Shown here: in pieces, positions 5,751-8,426 of the stretch | How positions within the stretch are numbered: position 1 is the first letter of the stretch | Layout: every line of letters begins with the position of its first letter | Source of the DNA: JBDTNL01 sp039933785 | GTDB lineage: Bacteria > Acidobacteriota > Thermoanaerobaculia > Multivoradales > JAGPDF01 | Assembly: GCA_039933785.1 (NCBI GenBank) | Contig: JBDTNL010000115.1 | Span: 1 to 8,426, forward strand | DNA: 8,426 nt | Direction of reading: 5' to 3' | The notes under the pieces: generated by a model | Seen by the model: only the letters and a program-made list of their open reading frames with translations | Told to the model about the DNA's origin: nothing | The model's database searches: none | Program-made: the position numbers and the translations under genes

Positions 5751-8087
5751 CTACAGCCGCTCGCGCAGTAGCTGCTGCACCAGCTCCGGCTTCGCCTTTC
5801 CGCCGGTGCTCTTCATCGCTTGACCGATGAACCAGCCGAGCAGGGTCACCTTGCCCGACCGGTACGCCGCCACATTCTCGGGATGCTCCGCCAGCAGACG
5901 CTCGATCACCGGCACGATGGCGCTCTCGTCCTCCACCTGCTCGAGGCCCAGCTCCGTCATCAGAGCGCGCGGCTGGCCGCCGCGTGCCACCAGCTGGGCC
6001 AGGATCTCCTTGCCCGCGGTCCACGAGATGGCGCCGTCCTCGACCAGCGTTGCGAGCTCCGCGATCTCGCCGCCACCGAAGGGAAGGCTCGCGATCGAGC
6101 GCTCCTTCGCCTCGCGCGGGAGCTCGTTGACGATCCACTTGCCCACCGCTGCGGGGCTGCCTCCAGCGGCGAGTGCGCTCTCGAACAGAGACGCCACCTC
6201 GGGAGCGGCCAATAGACGGGCCTGCTCGAGCGGCAGGTGGTGCGCGTCGCGATATCGCCCGGCCCGCGCCCGTGTGGCGTCATCGAGCCCGCTCAGCGGG
6301 TCGCTCACGACGGCCTCCGCAGCCACCCCGGCTTTCGGTGCCGGCTTCGCGGCCCGCCGCGGCGCGGCCTCGACCGTGCTCTCCTTCACCCACGAATCAC
6401 GAAGCGTCACCGTGCGATTGAAGGCGCGGCGGCCGCTGCCGCTGTCGATGGGGTCGAGGAAGAAAAAGCCCTGCCGCTCGAACTGGTAGCGGTCGGCGCC
6501 GGTGCTCGCGGGCTCGATCCAGCCGTTCAGAGTGACTAACGAATCGGGGTTGAGCTGGGTGAGGAGCACCTCGTCCGATGTCTCCGGGCGCTCGACTGCA
6601 AAGAGGCGATCGTAGAGCCGCACCTCGACCGGCAAGGCGTGCTTCGCCGAAACCCAGTGCAGCGTGCTCTTCACACGGCGGCCGTCGGGCGCCGAGCCGC
6701 CACGGGTGTCCGGGTCGTACGTGCAACGCACTTCGGTGATCTCACCCGTCAACTCGTCTTTGAGTACTCCCGTGCAGCGAATCAGGTACGCGTAGCGCAG
6801 GCGCACCTCGTTGCCCAGCGACAGGCGATGGAAACCCTTGGGTGGAACCTCAGAGAAGTCGTCGCGCTCGATCCAAATCTCGCGCGAAAATGGCAACGGC
6901 CGCGATCCGGGCAAGCCGACATCGTCGGGAAAGTACGGCGCGTCGAACTCTTCCGCCTTGCCTTCGGGGTAGTTCTCGATCACCACCTTGAGCGGACGCA
7001 GCACGCAGAGCACGCGCGGCGCCGTCCGGTTCAGATCGTCGCGAATCGCATGCTCGAGTTGCGCCACGTCGACCGTGCTGTTGGCCTTGGCGACACCGAT
7101 CTCCTCGCAGAAACGCCGGATCGCCGTCGGCGTATAGCCCCGGCGGCGCAGACCCGAAAGCGTCGGCAACCGTGGATCGTCCCAACCGGCGACGTGACCG
7201 CCGGAAACCAACTTCAGCAGCACGCGCTTCGAAAGCACCGTGTAGGTGAGATTGAGCCGCGCGAACTCGATCTGCCGCGGCCGCGGCTCCTGCCACAACC
7301 GATCGAGAATCCAGTCGTAGAGCTCGCGGTTGTTTTCGAATTCGAGTGTGCAGAGCGAATGCGTGATGTTCTCGATCGCATCCGAAATGCAGTGCGTGAA
7401 GTCATACAGCGGATAGATCACCCAGGCATCGCCGGTGCGATGGTGCGCCGCGTGGCGGATCCGGTAGAGCAGCGGATCGCGCATCTTCATGTTCGCCGCC
7501 GCCATGTCGATCTTGGCGCGCAGCACGTGGGCGCCGTCCGCAAACTCGCCAGCTCGCATGCGGGCGAAAAGATTGAGATTTTCCGCCACCGAACGCGTGC
7601 GGTGCGGGCTCGCGCGCCCGGCCTCGGTCACCGTGCCACGGAACTCACGAATCTCCTCGTCGGAGAGGCTGTCGACGTACGCAAGATCGCGCTCGATGAG
7701 CTCGACGGCGCACTGGTACAGGCGTTCGAAGTAGTCCGAGGCGAAGTACTTTCGCTCCTGCCAATCGAACCCCAACCAGCGCACATCGTCCTCGATCGAC
7801 TGCACGTACTCGGGATCCTCGGTCAGCGGATTGGTGTCGTCAAAACGGAGATTGCAGGTGCCCTTCCACTCCGCGGCGACGCCGAAATTCAGGCAAATCG
7901 ACTTGGCGTGACCGATGTGGAGATACCCGTTGGGCTCCGGCGGAAAGCGGGTGGCGACCCGCCCTCCGGCCTTGCCGGCGGCGACATCGGCGCTCACCCG
8001 CTCACGAATAAAATCGCTGCTGGTAGTCGTGACCGCGGTGGCCTCGGGAAGCGGTGCTGCGTGGGTGCGATCATTCGAATCGGACAT
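5751..8087 (-). CDS. glnS: Glutaminyl-tRNA synthetase with C-terminal GatB/YqeY domain
   Basis: A 778-residue enzyme that charges tRNA-Gln with glutamine in the cytosol. The class Ic catalytic core is complete: FPPEPNGYLHIGHAKS (residues 48-63) with HIGH at 57-60, RFDDTNP (81-87), and VLSKR (284-288) as the KMSKS variant. The anticodon-binding beta barrels run to about 570. An Ala/Pro/Lys linker (573-594) leads to an extra domain of about 185 residues resembling the GatB/YqeY tail, with GKWIVNELPREAKE (649-662) and GWFIGQAMKSTGGKAKPELV (751-770). E. coli GlnRS has 554 residues and lacks this tail. A comparable fusion is known in Deinococcus radiodurans, where the tail helps tRNA-Gln binding. 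The first 24 residues are a variable extension; no better start exists, although Shine-Dalgarno support is weak. It is first of a likely three-gene unit. Confidence 0.97.
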   Translation of the reverse strand: MSDSNDRTHAAPLPEATAVTTTSSDFIRERVSADVAAGKAGGRVATRFPPEPNGYLHIGHAKSICLNFGVAAEWKGTCNLRFDDTNPLTEDPEYVQSIEDDVRWLGFDWQERKYFASDYFERLYQCAVELIERDLAYVDSLSDEEIREFRGTVTEAGRASPHRTRSVAENLNLFARMRAGEFADGAHVLRAKIDMAAANMKMRDPLLYRIRHAAHHRTGDAWVIYPLYDFTHCISDAIENITHSLCTLEFENNRELYDWILDRLWQEPRPRQIEFARLNLTYTVLSKRVLLKLVSGGHVAGWDDPRLPTLSGLRRRGYTPTAIRRFCEEIGVAKANSTVDVAQLEHAIRDDLNRTAPRVLCVLRPLKVVIENYPEGKAEEFDAPYFPDDVGLPGSRPLPFSREIWIERDDFSEVPPKGFHRLSLGNEVRLRYAYLIRCTGVLKDELTGEITEVRCTYDPDTRGGSAPDGRRVKSTLHWVSAKHALPVEVRLYDRLFAVERPETSDEVLLTQLNPDSLVTLNGWIEPASTGADRYQFERQGFFFLDPIDSGSGRRAFNRTVTLRDSWVKESTVEAAPRRAAKPAPKAGVAAEAVVSDPLSGLDDATRARAGRYRDAHHLPLEQARLLAAPEVASLFESALAAGGSPAAVGKWIVNELPREAKERSIASLPFGGGEIAELATLVEDGAISWTAGKEILAQLVARGGQPRALMTELGLEQVEDESAIVPVIERLLAEHPENVAAYRSGKVTLLGWFIGQAMKSTGGKAKPELVQQLLRERL

Positions 8088-8121
8088 GGCGTCAGGCCGA
8101 GGAGACTACTAGATGTGAGGT

Positions 8122-8163
8122 CCGAGCCGGGAGCGACGAGGCCTGGTACGCCCCGGCGCTCGG
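8122..8163 (-). other. Imperfect hairpin between permease and glnS
   Basis: CCGAGC (8122-8127) and GCTCGG (8158-8163) form the outer stem, with a further CGGG/CCCG pairing inside a two-base bulge, in the 91-bp gap between the partial permease and glnS. On the minus strand it is followed by CTCACATCTAG rather than a T-run, so it is not a clear intrinsic terminator. It could be a Rho-assisted end, a processing site or a leader structure of glnS. No good promoter for glnS is visible in the gap. Confidence 0.35.
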
Positions 8164-8178
8164 GACATGGACGGGACG

Positions 8179-8426
8179 CTACTCGCTCAGCGCCGTCGCT
8201 GGATCGATCTTCCGGGCTCGCCGGGCGGGCAACAGGGCCGCGATCAGTGCGGTGGTCAGCAACGCGAGTGTGACTCCGCCCAGCACGCGCAGATCCGTAG
8301 GCTGCACCTCGTAGAGCAGGCTCTGCATGAAGCGGCCGACCGCGAGCGCGGCGGCGATTCCGAGGCCGAGGCCGACAGCCATCATCTGCAAGCTCTCGCC
8401 CAGCACGAGGCGGGAGATATTGCGCG
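8179..8426 (-). CDS. C-terminal end of an FtsX/MacB-type permease (partial)
   Basis: The last 82 codons of a permease that begins beyond the right edge; the frame stays open to base 8426. The peptide has two membrane segments (MMAVGLGLGIAAALAVGRF and LGGVTLALLTTALIAALLPA) linked by MQSLLYEVQPTDLRV, and ends in RRARKIDPATALSE. This is the standard end of FtsX-fold permeases and closely parallels the end of the complete ADOP protein in this window (LLYEVQPTD versus LFHVPAVHW; LLPARRARKIDP versus LLPANRAARLSP). It is probably a second ADOP, but the prefix and first half are needed to prove it. The GTG at 8404-8406 is an internal codon, not the start. It runs in the same direction as glnS, 91 bp upstream. 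Confidence 0.85.
   Translation of the reverse strand, partial: RNISRLVLGESLQMMAVGLGLGIAAALAVGRFMQSLLYEVQPTDLRVLGGVTLALLTTALIAALLPARRARKIDPATALSE

Noticed and set aside
6639..8273. A 544-codon plus-strand open frame antisense to glnS
   Set aside because: It lies fully opposite the certain GlnRS sequence and is Arg/Ala/His-rich without any family motif; long shadow frames are expected in GC-rich DNA.

Overview
The window is GC-rich bacterial DNA with tightly packed genes, two of which overlap their neighbour by four bases (ATGA). It holds one complete and one partial permease of the ADOP type (acidobacterial duplicated orphan permease) and a glutaminyl-tRNA synthetase fused to a GatB/YqeY tail. 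That combination best fits Acidobacteriota or a related soil lineage such as Gemmatimonadota. This placement is inferred from gene content; no rRNA or other phylogenetic marker was tested.

Region by region: bases 1-287 have no convincing gene but hold a small GC-rich hairpin, four copies of a 13-bp repeat and two perfect copies of a 15-bp repeat next to a stop codon. Bases 288-1399 (minus strand) form a two-gene unit: a DUF1348/NTF2-like small protein, then an mARC/YcbX-like MOSC-domain protein, joined by an ATGA overlap. Bases 1400-1515 are a divergent control region with three copies of CTAGGAG in alternating orientation, the last containing the ribosome binding site of the next gene. Bases 1516-4218 (plus strand) encode the complete 900-residue ADOP permease, starting at TTG. 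A 21-bp gap separates it from a convergent minus-strand unit.

That unit reads from right to left: glnS-YqeY fusion (8087-5751), a 6-bp gap, a class I SAM methyltransferase (5744-5058), an ATGA overlap, and an isocitrate lyase/PEP mutase superfamily protein (5061-4240). Further upstream on the same strand is the C-terminal end of a second FtsX/MacB-type permease, cut by the right edge of the window.

The genes look like ordinary chromosomal housekeeping and accessory genes, and I see no phage, transposon, CRISPR or defence locus. The signal most worth following is the CTAGGAG array before the ADOP gene. It could be a repressor operator, or an RNA switch with two mutually exclusive hairpins, one hiding the ribosome binding site and one freeing it. 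Secondary points are the C8 tract at the start of the MOSC gene, the tandem repeats, and the co-transcription of a tRNA synthetase with an uncharacterised methyltransferase.
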